Source: Rugamonas aquatica (GTDB lineage: Bacteria; Pseudomonadota; Gammaproteobacteria; Burkholderiales; Burkholderiaceae_D). Taken from it: 64,000 nt of DNA. The DNA is taken from positions 62,001 through 126,000 of the forward strand of contig NZ_WHUG01000018.1 of the NCBI RefSeq assembly GCF_009380215.1. Reading direction: 5' to 3'. The notes beneath the pieces were generated by a model. That model was not told the origin of the DNA and did not search any database. It saw only the letters and a list, made by a program, of their open reading frames with translations. Shown in pieces: positions 47,849 to 56,767 of the stretch. Position 1 is the first letter of the stretch. The number at the start of each line of letters is the position of its first letter. Both the position numbers and the translations under genes were made by a program.

Positions 47849-48910
47849 ATGACAATCAAAATTTCTATCGACTGCATGGGTGGCGATCACGGCCCGTCGG
47901 TCACTATCCCCGCAGCAGTTTCCTTCCTCAAACGTGAGCCTGACGCTGAACTGATCCTGGTCGGTTTGGAGGACGTCATTCGCGCGGAATTGAAAAAGCA
48001 GCACGCCGATACGCATCCGCGCATCACCGTGCAACACGCCTCCGAACAAGTCACCATGGACGATCCGCTCGAAGTGGCCCTGCGCCGCAAGAAGGATTCG
48101 TCGATGCGCGTCGCCATCGAGCAAGTCAAGGACGGCAGGGCCCAGGCCTGCGTCTCGGCCGGCAACACCGGCGCGCTGATGGCGGTGTCGCGCTATGTGC
48201 TCAAGACCATGACCGGCGTCGACCGTCCGGCCATCTGCGGCATCATGCCGAATCAGAAAAATGGCCCGACCTATATGCTGGACCTGGGCGCCAACGTCGA
48301 TTGCGAACCGCATCACCTGCACCAGTTCGCCATCATGGGTTCGGTGCTGGTGTCGGCCATGGAAAAAATCGATCGCCCGACCATCGGCCTGCTGAACGTC
48401 GGCACCGAGGACATCAAGGGCAATGAAGTGGTCAAGGCCACCAGCAAGCTGCTGCAGGTCGATCACGAGCGCGGCGCGCTCAACTTCTACGGCAACGTCG
48501 AAGGCAATGACATCTTCAAGGGCACCACCGATATCGTGGTGTGCGATGGCTTTGTCGGCAACGTGACCTTGAAGGCAGTGGAGGGCGTTGCACGATTTTT
48601 CGGCGACACCCTGCGCACGGAATTCAAGCGTAACCTGTTGACCATGCTGGGCGCCTTGCTCGGCGGCGGTGCGTTGAAGGCGGTCAAGGATCGCTTCCAG
48701 CCATCGCGCCACAACGGCGCCAGTCTGCTGGGCCTGCGCGGCCTGGTGTTCAAGAGCCATGGCGGCGCCGATGCCTATTCTTTTGAATGGGCGATCCGAC
48801 GCGCGTATGATGCTGCAAAAAATGATGTGTTGGGGCATATCTCGGAAATGATCGCCGAGCTCATGCCGCGCAACACGGATACCCCGGAAGTACCAAGCTC
48901 AACTATTTAG
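47849..48910 (+). CDS. plsX: PlsX, phosphate acyltransferase
   Basis: 353 aa from the ATG at 47849 (MTIKISIDCMGGDHGP). The frame upstream to 47780 reads as spacer. ISIDCMGGDHGPSVTIPA and the central SAGNTGALM and LNVGTEDIKGN blocks are PlsX signatures. It makes acyl-phosphate from acyl-ACP for phospholipid synthesis. fabH begins 17 bases after its stop. Confidence 0.97.
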   Translation: MTIKISIDCMGGDHGPSVTIPAAVSFLKREPDAELILVGLEDVIRAELKKQHADTHPRITVQHASEQVTMDDPLEVALRRKKDSSMRVAIEQVKDGRAQACVSAGNTGALMAVSRYVLKTMTGVDRPAICGIMPNQKNGPTYMLDLGANVDCEPHHLHQFAIMGSVLVSAMEKIDRPTIGLLNVGTEDIKGNEVVKATSKLLQVDHERGALNFYGNVEGNDIFKGTTDIVVCDGFVGNVTLKAVEGVARFFGDTLRTEFKRNLLTMLGALLGGGALKAVKDRFQPSRHNGASLLGLRGLVFKSHGGADAYSFEWAIRRAYDAAKNDVLGHISEMIAELMPRNTDTPEVPSSTI

Positions 48911-48926
48911 TGGACGGTAGAACGGC

Positions 48927-49913
48927 ATGACTTTGTACAGCAAAATTATAGGCACCGGCAGCTACCTGCCGGAAAAGCGTGTGACCAACCAGGATCTGGC
49001 TGATCAACTCGCCGCCAAAGGCATAGAGACCTCGGACGAATGGATCGTCAGCCGCAGCGGTATTTCGGCACGCCACTTCGCCGAGCCTGAACAGAAATCA
49101 TCGGACCTGGCGGTCAACGCCGCCAAGAAGGCGCTGGAGATGGCCGGTCTGGAGCCGAACGACATCGACCTGATCGTGCTGGCCAGCTCGACGCCGGACT
49201 TCTTCGGCAGCTTCCCCAGCACCGCCTGCATCGTGCAGAAAAAACTGGGCATGACCAACAACAGTGCGGCCGTCGACGTGCAAGCCGTGTGCAGCGGCTT
49301 CGTCTACGCCGTGTCGACCGCCGACGCCTTCATCCGCGCCGGCGTGCACAAGAATGTGCTGGTGATCGGTTCCGAAGTGTTCTCGCGCATCCTCAATTTC
49401 GACGACCGCACCACCTGCGTGCTGTTCGGCGACGGCGCCGGCGCCATCGTGCTGAGCGCGTCGGAAGAGCCGGGCATCCTGGCCACCAAGCTGCATGCGG
49501 ACGGCCGTCATTCGGACATCCTCAGCGTGCCGGGTTCGGTCGATGGCGGTGCGGTTGCCGGCAGCGCCTTCCTGTACATGGATGGTCCGGCCGTCTTCAA
49601 GCTGGCCGTATCGGTGCTGGAGAAGGTCGCGCACGAAGCGCTGGACAAGGCCAACATGACCTCCGACCAGATCGACTGGCTGATACCGCACCAGGCCAAT
49701 ATCCGCATCATGAACAGCACCGCCAAGAAGCTGGGTCTGCCTGTCGAGAAGATGGTCGTCACCGTCGATCAGCACGGCAATACCTCGGCCGCTTCGATCC
49801 CGCTGGCGCTGGACGTCGCCGTGCGCGATGGCCGCATCAAGAAAGGCCAGCACATCATGATGGAAGGTGTGGGCGGCGGCTTTACCTGGGGCGCAGTTTT
49901 GGCGCGTTTTTAA
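48927..49913 (+). CDS. fabH: FabH, 3-oxoacyl-ACP synthase III
   Basis: 328 aa. The catalytic triad is present: Cys in DVQAVCSGFVYA (about 121), His in WLIPHQANIRI (about 255) and Asn in DQHGNTSAASIPLA (about 285). It condenses acetyl-CoA with malonyl-ACP to start fatty-acid synthesis. Part of the plsX-fabH-fabD-fabG-acpP-fabF run. Confidence 0.97.
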   Translation: MTLYSKIIGTGSYLPEKRVTNQDLADQLAAKGIETSDEWIVSRSGISARHFAEPEQKSSDLAVNAAKKALEMAGLEPNDIDLIVLASSTPDFFGSFPSTACIVQKKLGMTNNSAAVDVQAVCSGFVYAVSTADAFIRAGVHKNVLVIGSEVFSRILNFDDRTTCVLFGDGAGAIVLSASEEPGILATKLHADGRHSDILSVPGSVDGGAVAGSAFLYMDGPAVFKLAVSVLEKVAHEALDKANMTSDQIDWLIPHQANIRIMNSTAKKLGLPVEKMVVTVDQHGNTSAASIPLALDVAVRDGRIKKGQHIMMEGVGGGFTWGAVLARF

Positions 49914-50013
49914 CGGCCTGAATTAGAATTAGAGTTCTAACGGACTCGTCGGTAGCAAAGCTGTCACGATGGCATGCTAGCGTAGCGTTCAATAAAAATG
50001 AGATGGATGAAGT

Positions 50014-50955
50014 ATGACTAAATTTGCTTTTGTATTTCCAGGCCAGGGTTCGCAAGCGATCGCGATGATGGACGGCTTTGCCGGCAATCCGGTGGTGGCA
50101 CAGACCATCGCCGAAGCATCCGATGCGCTGCAATTCGACCTCGGCAAGCTGATCGCCGAAGGTCCGAAGGAAGAGCTGGACCTGACCACCAACACCCAGC
50201 CGGTCATGCTGACCGCTGCGGTCGCCGTCTACCGCGCATGGATCGCCGCCGGCGGTCCGCTGCCGTCCATCGTTGCCGGTCACAGCCTGGGTGAATACTC
50301 GGCGCTGGTGGCTGCCGGTGTGATTTCGTTCAAGGATGCCGTGCCGCTGGTGCGCTTCCGCGCGCAAGCGATGCAGGAAGCCGTGCCGGTCGGGCAGGGC
50401 ACCATGGCCGTCGTGCTGGGCCTGTCGGACGATGATGTCCGCGCCGCCTGCGTCGAAGCCGCTGACGCCGTGGCCGGTTCGGTAGTCGAGGCCGTCAACT
50501 TCAACGCGCCAGCGCAGGTTGTGATCGCCGGCGAAACCGCCGCGGTCGAGCGCGCCTGCGAGATCGCCAAAGCCAAGGGCGCCAAGCGCGCCATGAAGCT
50601 GCCGGTGTCGGCGCCGTTCCACTCGTCGCTGCTGAAGCCGGCCTCGGACCGTCTGCGCGACTACATGGAAGGCTTGACGTTCTCGGCGCCGCAGATCGCG
50701 CTGATCAACAACGTCGATGTCGCCGTGCTGACCGATCCGGCCAGCATCAAGGACGCGCTGGTGCGCCAGGCCGCCGCGCCGGTGCGCTGGGTCGAAACCA
50801 TGCAGAAGGTCGCCGCCGAAGGCATCACGCAAGTGGTCGAGTGCGGACCTGGCAAGGTGCTGATGGGCTTGACCAAGCGCATCGACGCCACTCTGGTCGG
50901 CGACGCGATCACCGATCAAGCATCGCTGGAACGCGTGTTGACCCTGCTCAAATAA
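50014..50955 (+). CDS. fabD: FabD, malonyl-CoA:ACP transacylase
   Basis: 313 aa. FVFPGQGSQAIAM opens the protein, the nucleophile is in VAGHSLGEYSAL (about 92) and the catalytic His in PVSAPFHSSLLKPA (about 206). It loads malonyl groups onto ACP. The 100-base gap to fabH contains no visible promoter of strength, so it is probably read through. Confidence 0.97.
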   Translation: MTKFAFVFPGQGSQAIAMMDGFAGNPVVAQTIAEASDALQFDLGKLIAEGPKEELDLTTNTQPVMLTAAVAVYRAWIAAGGPLPSIVAGHSLGEYSALVAAGVISFKDAVPLVRFRAQAMQEAVPVGQGTMAVVLGLSDDDVRAACVEAADAVAGSVVEAVNFNAPAQVVIAGETAAVERACEIAKAKGAKRAMKLPVSAPFHSSLLKPASDRLRDYMEGLTFSAPQIALINNVDVAVLTDPASIKDALVRQAAAPVRWVETMQKVAAEGITQVVECGPGKVLMGLTKRIDATLVGDAITDQASLERVLTLLK

Positions 50956-51000
50956 GCAGCCGGGTCTTCAGGCACACTCCCTAAACGTTTAAGGAACACC

Positions 51001-51747
51001 ATGAATTTAGCAAATCAAGTTGCCCTGGTTACGGGCGCATCGCGCGGCATCGGCAAGGCCATTGCCCAGGAGCTGGCCCGTCAAGGCGCCCGCGTGATCG
51101 GCACCGCCACCACCGAAGCCGGCGCGGAAGCGATCTCGGCTTATCTGGCCGAGTTCGGCGCCGAAGCAGGCAAGGGCATGGTACTCAACGTCACCGACCC
51201 TGAGCGCTGCGCCACCGTCATCGACGAGATCACCAAGACCTTCGGCGCCGTCGGCATCCTGGTCAACAACGCCGGCATCACGCAGGACCAGCTGGCCATG
51301 CGCATGAAGGACGAAGAGTGGGACAGCGTCATCGCCACCAACCTGAGCTCGGTCGGCCGCCTGTCGCGCGCCGTCCTGCGCGGCATGATGAAAGCCAAGA
51401 CTGGGCGTATCATCAACATCACTTCGGTGGTGGCGTCCTCCGGCAATCCGGGCCAGATGAACTACGCCGCCGCCAAGGCCGGCGTGGAGGGCATGGGTCG
51501 CGCGCTGGCGCGCGAGATCGGCAGCCGCAACATCACCGTCAACAGCGTGGCGCCGGGCTTCATCGACACCGACATGACCAAGGGCCTGGGCGAAGAGCAG
51601 CACGCTGCCCTGTTGACGCAGATCCCGCTGGCACGCCTGGGCAAACCCGAGGATATCGCCGCCGCCGTCGCCTTCCTGGCGTCGCCGCAAGCAGCGTATA
51701 TTACCGGCACCACCCTGCACGTGAACGGCGGGATGTACATGAACTGA
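51001..51747 (+). CDS. fabG: FabG, 3-oxoacyl-ACP reductase
   Basis: 248 aa, short-chain dehydrogenase fold. NADPH loop TGASRGIGKA (residues about 12-21), LVNNAGIT, catalytic Ser in ITSVVASSGN and the YxxxK pair in MNYAAAKAG. Reduces 3-oxoacyl-ACP in the elongation cycle. AAGGAAC precedes the ATG. A hairpin with a T-rich tail follows at 51754. Confidence 0.97.
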   Translation: MNLANQVALVTGASRGIGKAIAQELARQGARVIGTATTEAGAEAISAYLAEFGAEAGKGMVLNVTDPERCATVIDEITKTFGAVGILVNNAGITQDQLAMRMKDEEWDSVIATNLSSVGRLSRAVLRGMMKAKTGRIINITSVVASSGNPGQMNYAAAKAGVEGMGRALAREIGSRNITVNSVAPGFIDTDMTKGLGEEQHAALLTQIPLARLGKPEDIAAAVAFLASPQAAYITGTTLHVNGGMYMN

Positions 51748-51753
51748 TGTGTT

Positions 51754-51787
51754 CCGGTGGCGTAAAATCCACCGGTTCTCGTCTTTT
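51754..51787 (+). terminator. weak intrinsic terminator or attenuator between fabG and acpP
   Basis: CCGGTGG (51754-51760) pairs with CCACCGG (51769-51775) across an eight-base loop, followed by ttctcgtctttt. It would reduce but not abolish readthrough into acpP, which has its own promoter candidate. Confidence 0.45.
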
Positions 51788-51858
51788 AGCAGTGATTTCG
51801 GATTAGTTGTAGGCAAATACGCAGCAGCTACCGAAATTAGTTTTTCAGTGCGCAAACC

Positions 51859-51867
51859 TGATAAAAT
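51859..51867 (+). promoter_or_regulatory. extended -10 promoter candidate of acpP
   Basis: TGaTAAAAT, an extended -10 element, 36 bases before the acpP start and downstream of the fabG terminator. No convincing -35. An independent promoter fits the high demand for acyl carrier protein. Confidence 0.45.
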
Positions 51868-51903
51868 GCGCGCTTTCCGTAACAAACAAAATGGAGCCAT
51901 AAC

Positions 51904-52143
51904 ATGTCGGATATCGAACAACGCGTTAAGAAAATCGTCGCTGAGCAACTGGGCGTCGCCGAAGCAGACATCAAGATCGAATCCTCGTTCGTCGACGACC
52001 TCGGCGCTGACTCCCTGGACACCGTTGAACTGGTGATGGCCCTGGAAGACGAATTCGAAATGGAAATCCCTGACGAACAAGCAGAAAAGATCACCACCGT
52101 GCAGCAAGCGATCGACTACGCTACCGCCCACGTCAAGGCGTAA
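51904..52143 (+). CDS. acpP: acyl carrier protein
   Basis: 79 aa, very acidic. Ser37 in GADSLD is the phosphopantetheine attachment site; the surrounding VDDLGADSLDTVELVM helix is canonical. It carries all intermediates of fatty-acid synthesis; its phosphopantetheinyl transferase AcpS starts at the far end of the window. Confidence 0.98.
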   Translation: MSDIEQRVKKIVAEQLGVAEADIKIESSFVDDLGADSLDTVELVMALEDEFEMEIPDEQAEKITTVQQAIDYATAHVKA

Positions 52144-52173
52144 TTTCTGCCCGATCGACTTTAGGAGAATCGC

Positions 52174-53421
52174 TTGAGAGGTTCTAAAAACCGTCGTGTT
52201 GTCATCACCGGCCTGGGCGCCGTGACCCCGGTCGGCAATACCGTTGCCGAATCGTGGGCCGCGATCACCGAGGGTAAATCCGGGATTGCCAACATCACCA
52301 AGTTTGATGCGCAAGCTTTCACCACCAAGTTCGCCGGTGAAGTCAAAGGCTTCAATATCGAGGATTACATCCCCGCTAAGGAAGCGCGCCACATGGATAC
52401 CTTTATCCATTACGGCATGGCAGCCGGCATCCAGTCGGTGCAAGACTCCGGTATTGTCGTCACCGAAGAGAATGCCGATCGCATCGGCGTCATCATCGGT
52501 TCCGGTATCGGCGGCCTGCCGCTGATCGAAGCCACCAAGGAAGAGTACGACAAGCGCGGTCCGCGCCGTATCTCGCCTTTCTTCGTGCCTGCCTCGATCA
52601 TCAATATGATCTCGGGCAACCTGTCGATCAAGTACGGCATGCGTGGTCCTAACCTGTCGATCGTCACGGCCTGCACCACCGGCCTGCACTGCATCGGCGC
52701 GGCCGCCCGCATGATTGAGTACGGCGATGCCGACGTCATGGTGGCCGGCGGTGCGGAATCGACCGTATCGCCACTGGGTCTGGGCGGTTTCGCCTCGGCC
52801 CGCGCGCTGTCGACCCGCAACGACGACCCAGCGACCGCGTCCCGCCCATGGGACATGGACCGCGACGGTTTCGTGCTGGGCGAAGGCGCCGGCGTGATGG
52901 TGCTCGAAGAGTACGAACACGCCAAGGCACGCGGCGCCAAGATCTACGCCGAGCTGCTGGGGTTCGGGATGAGCGCAGACGCTTATCACATGACCTCGCC
53001 ATTGGAAGATGGCAGCGGCGGCAGCAAGTCCGTGATTGCAGCGCTGGCCAACGCCGGCATCAATCCGGACCAGGTGAACTACCTGAACGCACACGGCACG
53101 TCGACCCCGCAGGGCGACGTGGCGGAAGTGCAGGGCATCAAGCGCACCTTCGGCGCGCACGCCAAGAACATGGTGATCAATTCGACCAAGTCGATGACCG
53201 GTCACCTGTTGGGCGGCGCCGGCGGCCTGGAAGCAGTGTTTACGGTACTGGCGGTACACCATCAGGTGTCGCCTCCGACCATCAACATCTTCAACCAGGA
53301 CCCTGCTTGCGACCTGGACTTCTGCGCCAATGTGGCCCGTCCGATGAAGATCGAGTATGCAGTCAAGAACTCGTTCGGCTTCGGCGGCACCAATGGCAGT
53401 CTGGTGTTCGGCAAGATCTAA
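52174..53421 (+). CDS. fabF: FabF, 3-oxoacyl-ACP synthase II
   Basis: 415 aa, starting at TTG (52174) with TTAGGAG six bases upstream; no ATG fits. Catalytic Cys in TACTTGLHC (about 168), His in NAHGTSTP and His in TKSMTGHLLGGAG. Elongates acyl chains, including the temperature-controlled C16 to C18 step. Last gene of the fab run; a cluster of stem-loops follows. Confidence 0.97.
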   Translation: MRGSKNRRVVITGLGAVTPVGNTVAESWAAITEGKSGIANITKFDAQAFTTKFAGEVKGFNIEDYIPAKEARHMDTFIHYGMAAGIQSVQDSGIVVTEENADRIGVIIGSGIGGLPLIEATKEEYDKRGPRRISPFFVPASIINMISGNLSIKYGMRGPNLSIVTACTTGLHCIGAAARMIEYGDADVMVAGGAESTVSPLGLGGFASARALSTRNDDPATASRPWDMDRDGFVLGEGAGVMVLEEYEHAKARGAKIYAELLGFGMSADAYHMTSPLEDGSGGSKSVIAALANAGINPDQVNYLNAHGTSTPQGDVAEVQGIKRTFGAHAKNMVINSTKSMTGHLLGGAGGLEAVFTVLAVHHQVSPPTINIFNQDPACDLDFCANVARPMKIEYAVKNSFGFGGTNGSLVFGKI

Positions 53422-53453
53422 AGTCCGTAAAAGTTCGACCCCGCGTTGAACTA

Positions 53454-53540
53454 ATCCACGCAAGCCCTGTCCAATCAGGGTGAGCGTGGATTCGGCGCCG
53501 GCATTCGCCGGCGCCAGAATTGCCCGGCCTTCGCGGCCGG
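53454..53540 (+). repeat. three consecutive stem-loops after fabF
   Basis: First: ATCCACGC (53454-53461) with GCGTGGAT (53484-53491), enclosing an inner CCCTG/CAGGG stem. Second: a perfect nine-base GC stem (53494-53502 / 53507-53515) with loop attc. Third: CCGGCC/GGCCGG (53524-53540). No T run follows. Together they fill the gap between the fatty-acid genes and the envelope-stress genes and may end or stabilise the fab transcript. Confidence 0.45.
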
Positions 53541-53584
53541 CGCTTCCGAGTGTAATCCCCTTTGTTGTTGTGCGCCCGCTGCCC

Positions 53585-54010
53585 ATGTCGATTGCGGTCT
53601 CTGTCATCGTTCGCCCCTCGTCCGGCTTGCGCATCGTGCATGCCGGCCTGTGCTGCTGCGTGATGGCCTCGGCCGCTGCATGTCCGGGCTGGTGCGCGCC
53701 GCTGCTGTGTGTGCTGGCAGGCGTGCTCGGCTGGCGCGGGCGGCCGCATCGTAATGTGTGCCAGCTTGATATTTCCGGTGTCGGCCAGTTGCGGCTGGCG
53801 GTATACCGGGAGCACGGGGTGGCCCTGCGCCTGCTTGAAGGTTCGACCATATGGCCGGGCCTGCTGCTATTGCGGCTGGGCGGCGACAGCGGCAGGGTGC
53901 AGGTGCTGAGAGTGCTGCCTGACAGCGTCACGCCCGCCGACTGGCGCGCTTTGTCGCTGGCCTGCCGGGCCATCACCGCACGTGCTGAAATAAAAACGCG
54001 AACACTGTGA
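53585..54010 (+). CDS. YgfX/CptA-like membrane protein
   Basis: 141 aa from the ATG at 53585; the frame extends upstream to 53480 across stem-loops and is not used there. A double hydrophobic segment (about 14-42, VHAGLCCCVMASAAACPGW..) is followed by a cytosolic beta-rich domain ending LRVLPDSVTPADWRALSLACRA, a pattern of YgfX (CptA) proteins. Location just before rpoE agrees with other betaproteobacteria. YgfX in E. coli acts on cytoskeletal proteins with partner SdhE; no sdhE is here, so function is open. Confidence 0.6.
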   Translation: MSIAVSVIVRPSSGLRIVHAGLCCCVMASAAACPGWCAPLLCVLAGVLGWRGRPHRNVCQLDISGVGQLRLAVYREHGVALRLLEGSTIWPGLLLLRLGGDSGRVQVLRVLPDSVTPADWRALSLACRAITARAEIKTRTL

Positions 54011-54035
54011 ACTTCTTGCAGCGGGCTAACTCTAT
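54008..54035 (+). promoter_or_regulatory. sigma-E-type promoter of rpoE (autoregulation)
   Basis: tGAACTT (54008-54014), 16 bases, TCTAT (54031-54035), close to the sigma-E consensus GGAACTT / TCTAA, 52 bases before the GTG start of rpoE. It implies that sigma-E activates its own operon and argues for the GTG at 54088 over the ATG at 54007 as the start. Confidence 0.6.
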
Positions 54036-54087
54036 AGCATATGGCTACAGAATTCGGCCACGCTGCAGGCCATCGAGGAATGCAGGA

Positions 54088-54690
54088 GTGACGACAGAAC
54101 GTGAGTGTGACCAGGTGCTGGTGGACCGGGTGCGGGATGGTGACAAGCAGGCGTTTGATTTGCTGGTGGCGAAGTACCAACGCCGGCTGATGCGCCTGCT
54201 GTCGCGCATCGTCCACGATCCGGCCGAAGCCGAGGATGTGGTGCAGGAGACGTTTATCAAGGCCTATCGCGCGCTGCGGCATTTCCGCGGCGACTCGGCC
54301 TTCTACACCTGGCTGTATCGCATCGGCATCAACACCGCCAAGAACTTCCTGGCCACGCAGGGGCGCCGCACGCCCACGTCGACCGAAGCCGACGCCGAAC
54401 AAGCCGAAGCCTTTAACGATGGCGAGCATTTGCGCGACATCAATACGCCGGAGTCCATGCTGGCGAGCAAGCAGATCGCCCAGACCGTCAACGCGGCGAT
54501 GGATGCCTTGCCCGTGGATTTGCGTACCGCGATCGCCTTGCGCGAGATCGAGGGACTGAGCTATGAGGAAATCTCCGACATCATGTCCTGTCCCATCGGT
54601 ACCGTACGCAGCCGTATCTTCCGCGCCCGCGAAGTCATCGCCGAAAAATTGAAGCCTTTGTTGGACTTGCCTGTTGACAAGCGCTGGTAA
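54088..54690 (+). CDS. rpoE: RNA polymerase sigma factor RpoE
   Basis: 200 aa from the GTG at 54088, with GAGGA eight bases upstream, matching the length of the E. coli protein (191 aa). Region 2 (VAKYQRRLMRLLSRIV, DAEDVVQETFIKAYRALRHF) and region 4 (REIEGLSYEEISDIMSCPIGTVRSRIFRARE) are intact. It directs transcription of envelope-stress genes. Followed by an RseA-like gene and a DegP-type protease. Confidence 0.95.
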   Translation: MTTERECDQVLVDRVRDGDKQAFDLLVAKYQRRLMRLLSRIVHDPAEAEDVVQETFIKAYRALRHFRGDSAFYTWLYRIGINTAKNFLATQGRRTPTSTEADAEQAEAFNDGEHLRDINTPESMLASKQIAQTVNAAMDALPVDLRTAIALREIEGLSYEEISDIMSCPIGTVRSRIFRAREVIAEKLKPLLDLPVDKRW

Positions 54691-54777
54691 GGCGAGAATG
54701 ATGGCAAGTGTTATTGGCAACTGGCAATGCGCCTGCGGCAGGCGCGGCGGATGTGTTTTGACATGGCGGGATACGCG

Positions 54778-55098
54778 ATGGATACCCAGAAAAGACTGCA
54801 CGAAAACATCTCGGCGCTGGCCGACGGTGAGCTGGCGGACAGTGAGCGCGAGCTCGCCCTGGCGGCGCTCGACACGATGGAAGGGCAGGCGGCCTGGCGC
54901 GCCTACCATCTGGCCGGCGACGTGCTGCGCGACCAGGCCAGTGGCGCGTTAAGCGATGGCTTCAGCGCTTCGCTGGCGGCCCGCCTCGCGGCCGAGCCTG
55001 CCTACACGGCGGCAGCCACATCGGCCGAACGCGGGCCCGACCCGTCGGCGCCCGCACCCGACCAGGCCGAGTCGCCGGCGGATGTCATCTTGCCCTGA
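54778..55098 (+). CDS. rseA: RseA-like anti-sigma factor, no membrane segment
   Basis: 106 aa from the ATG at 54778. HENISALADGELADSERELALAAL and AWRAYHLAGDVLR match the N-terminal sigma-binding domain of RseA. The usual next parts, a membrane helix and a periplasmic domain, are absent: the protein ends in a Pro/Ala/Asp-rich tail, and no rseB follows. If complete, it is a soluble anti-sigma factor and cannot be released by the DegS/RseP cleavage cascade in the E. coli way. The weak ribosome-binding site leaves the exact start open. Confidence 0.75.
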   Translation: MDTQKRLHENISALADGELADSERELALAALDTMEGQAAWRAYHLAGDVLRDQASGALSDGFSASLAARLAAEPAYTAAATSAERGPDPSAPAPDQAESPADVILP

Positions 55099-55231
55099 AA
55101 CGCATACGCTTATAACATCGCTGAGCGCGCCATCTGGCGACTTTTCGCTTACCATACGCTAGCCTTAGCCTCGCGCAACCTTGCCGGCGGGGTACTTGCG
55201 TTCCGGAACTTTACAAAGACTGATACTTTCC

Positions 55232-56749
55232 ATGAAAAATAATTTCGCTGCTGGTAGTAAAACTCTTTCCGCGCTGCTGGTCAGCGCAAGCGTATGGATG
55301 TCGCCGGCCGTGCTCGGCATGGCTCCCGCGACGGCCGCCACGCCGGTCACGGGCGCCGTCATCGGCCTGCCTGATTTTGCCGACCTGGTCGACCGCGTCG
55401 GTCCGGCGGTGGTCAATATCCGCACCACCGAACGTCTCAAGCTCAGCGGCCGCGGCAATGCCGACGGCCAGCCGGGAGAAGAAGAAATGCAGGAATTCCT
55501 GCGCCGCTTCTTTGGCGGCGCGCTGCCGCAGCCGGGCAGCCCGGGCGGCAAGGCCGTGCCGCGTGGCCGCCGCCAGGCGCCGTCCGATGAGCCGGTGCAG
55601 CGCGGCGTCGGTTCCGGCTTCATCCTGTCGGCCGACGGCTATGTGATGACCAACGCCCACGTGGTCGACGGCGCCGACGAGGTGTTCGTCACGCTGACCG
55701 ACAAGCGCGAGTTCAAGGCCAAGGTGCTGGGCGCCGACGCCCGCACCGACGTGGCCGTGCTGAAGATCGAGGGCGACAAGCTGCCCTTCCTGGTGATGGG
55801 CGATTCGGACAAGATCCGCGTCGGCGAATGGGTGATCGCGATCGGTTCGCCGTTCAACCTGGAGAACACCGTCACCGCCGGCATCATCTCGGCCAAGCAG
55901 CGCGACACCGGCGACTACCTGGCGCTAATCCAGAGCGATGTCGCGGTCAATCCCGGCAACTCGGGCGGCCCGCTGATCAATATGCGCGGCGAAGTAATCG
56001 GCATCAATTCGCAGATCGCCACGCTGTCGGGCGGCTCCAACGGCATTTCCTTCGCCGTGCCGATCGACGAGGCGATCCGCGTGTCGGAGCAGTTGAAGAA
56101 AAACGGCAAGGTCACGCGCGGCCGCATCGGCGTGCAGATCGGTGAAGTCAGCAAGGAAGTGGCGGAGTCGCTGGGCCTGAAGAACGCGCAGGGCGCCGAA
56201 GTGTCGCTGGTCGAGCCGGGCGGTCCCGCCGACAAGGCCGGCATCAAGGCTGGCGACATCATCCTCAAGTTCAACGGCGTGCCGGTCACGCGTTCGTCCG
56301 ACCTGCCGCGTCTGGTGGGTGGCACGGCGCTGGCCAGCAAGGCCACCGTCACCGTGTGGCGCAAGGGCCAGCAGCTGGACCTGCCTGTCACCGTGGCCGA
56401 ACTGGAAGCGGACAAGACCGTCAAGGTCGGCAAAGGCAAGGGCGGCAAGGCCGAGCCGGAAGTAACCAAGGCCAATGCGCTGGGCTTGAAGGTCAGCGAT
56501 CTGACCGCCGAGCAGAAGAAGGACTTGGGCGTCGATGGCGGCGTGGTGGTCGATTCGGCCGAGGGCGTGGCCGGCCGCGCTGGCGTGCTGGAGGGCGATG
56601 TGCTGCTGCAGTTGAATAACATCGAAGTCAAGGACGCCAAGCAGTTCAACGCGGCCGTGGCCAAGCTCGACGCGAAGAAGCCATCGGTGCTGCTGGTGCG
56701 CCGCGGCGAAGTGGCGCAGTTCGTTTCCGTGCGTCCTAGCGCGAAGTAA
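55232..56749 (+). CDS. DegP/MucD-type periplasmic serine protease
   Basis: 505 aa from the ATG at 55232. Signal sequence 1-35 (ALLVSASVWMSPAVLGMAPATAA), then the trypsin-like domain with His in MTNAHVVDG, Asp in ARTDVAVLKIE and Ser in NPGNSGGPL, then two PDZ domains (about 285-375 and 405-500; the first opens GRIGVQIGEVSKEVAESLG). It degrades misfolded periplasmic proteins and follows rpoE-rseA as a sigma-E regulon member in many betaproteobacteria. Confidence 0.95.
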   Translation: MKNNFAAGSKTLSALLVSASVWMSPAVLGMAPATAATPVTGAVIGLPDFADLVDRVGPAVVNIRTTERLKLSGRGNADGQPGEEEMQEFLRRFFGGALPQPGSPGGKAVPRGRRQAPSDEPVQRGVGSGFILSADGYVMTNAHVVDGADEVFVTLTDKREFKAKVLGADARTDVAVLKIEGDKLPFLVMGDSDKIRVGEWVIAIGSPFNLENTVTAGIISAKQRDTGDYLALIQSDVAVNPGNSGGPLINMRGEVIGINSQIATLSGGSNGISFAVPIDEAIRVSEQLKKNGKVTRGRIGVQIGEVSKEVAESLGLKNAQGAEVSLVEPGGPADKAGIKAGDIILKFNGVPVTRSSDLPRLVGGTALASKATVTVWRKGQQLDLPVTVAELEADKTVKVGKGKGGKAEPEVTKANALGLKVSDLTAEQKKDLGVDGGVVVDSAEGVAGRAGVLEGDVLLQLNNIEVKDAKQFNAAVAKLDAKKPSVLLVRRGEVAQFVSVRPSAK

Positions 56750-56767
56750 GATAGTCGGCCGTAGCGC

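Noticed and set aside
51007..54909. A 1300-codon minus-strand frame opposite fabG, acpP, fabF and rpoE
   Set aside because: The plus strand encodes well-known proteins throughout; the frame is a byproduct of high GC at third positions.
55205..55211. GGAACTT before degP as a sigma-E -35 element
   Set aside because: No matching -10 at 16-17 bases, and the start codon is only 20 bases further on, too close for a promoter.
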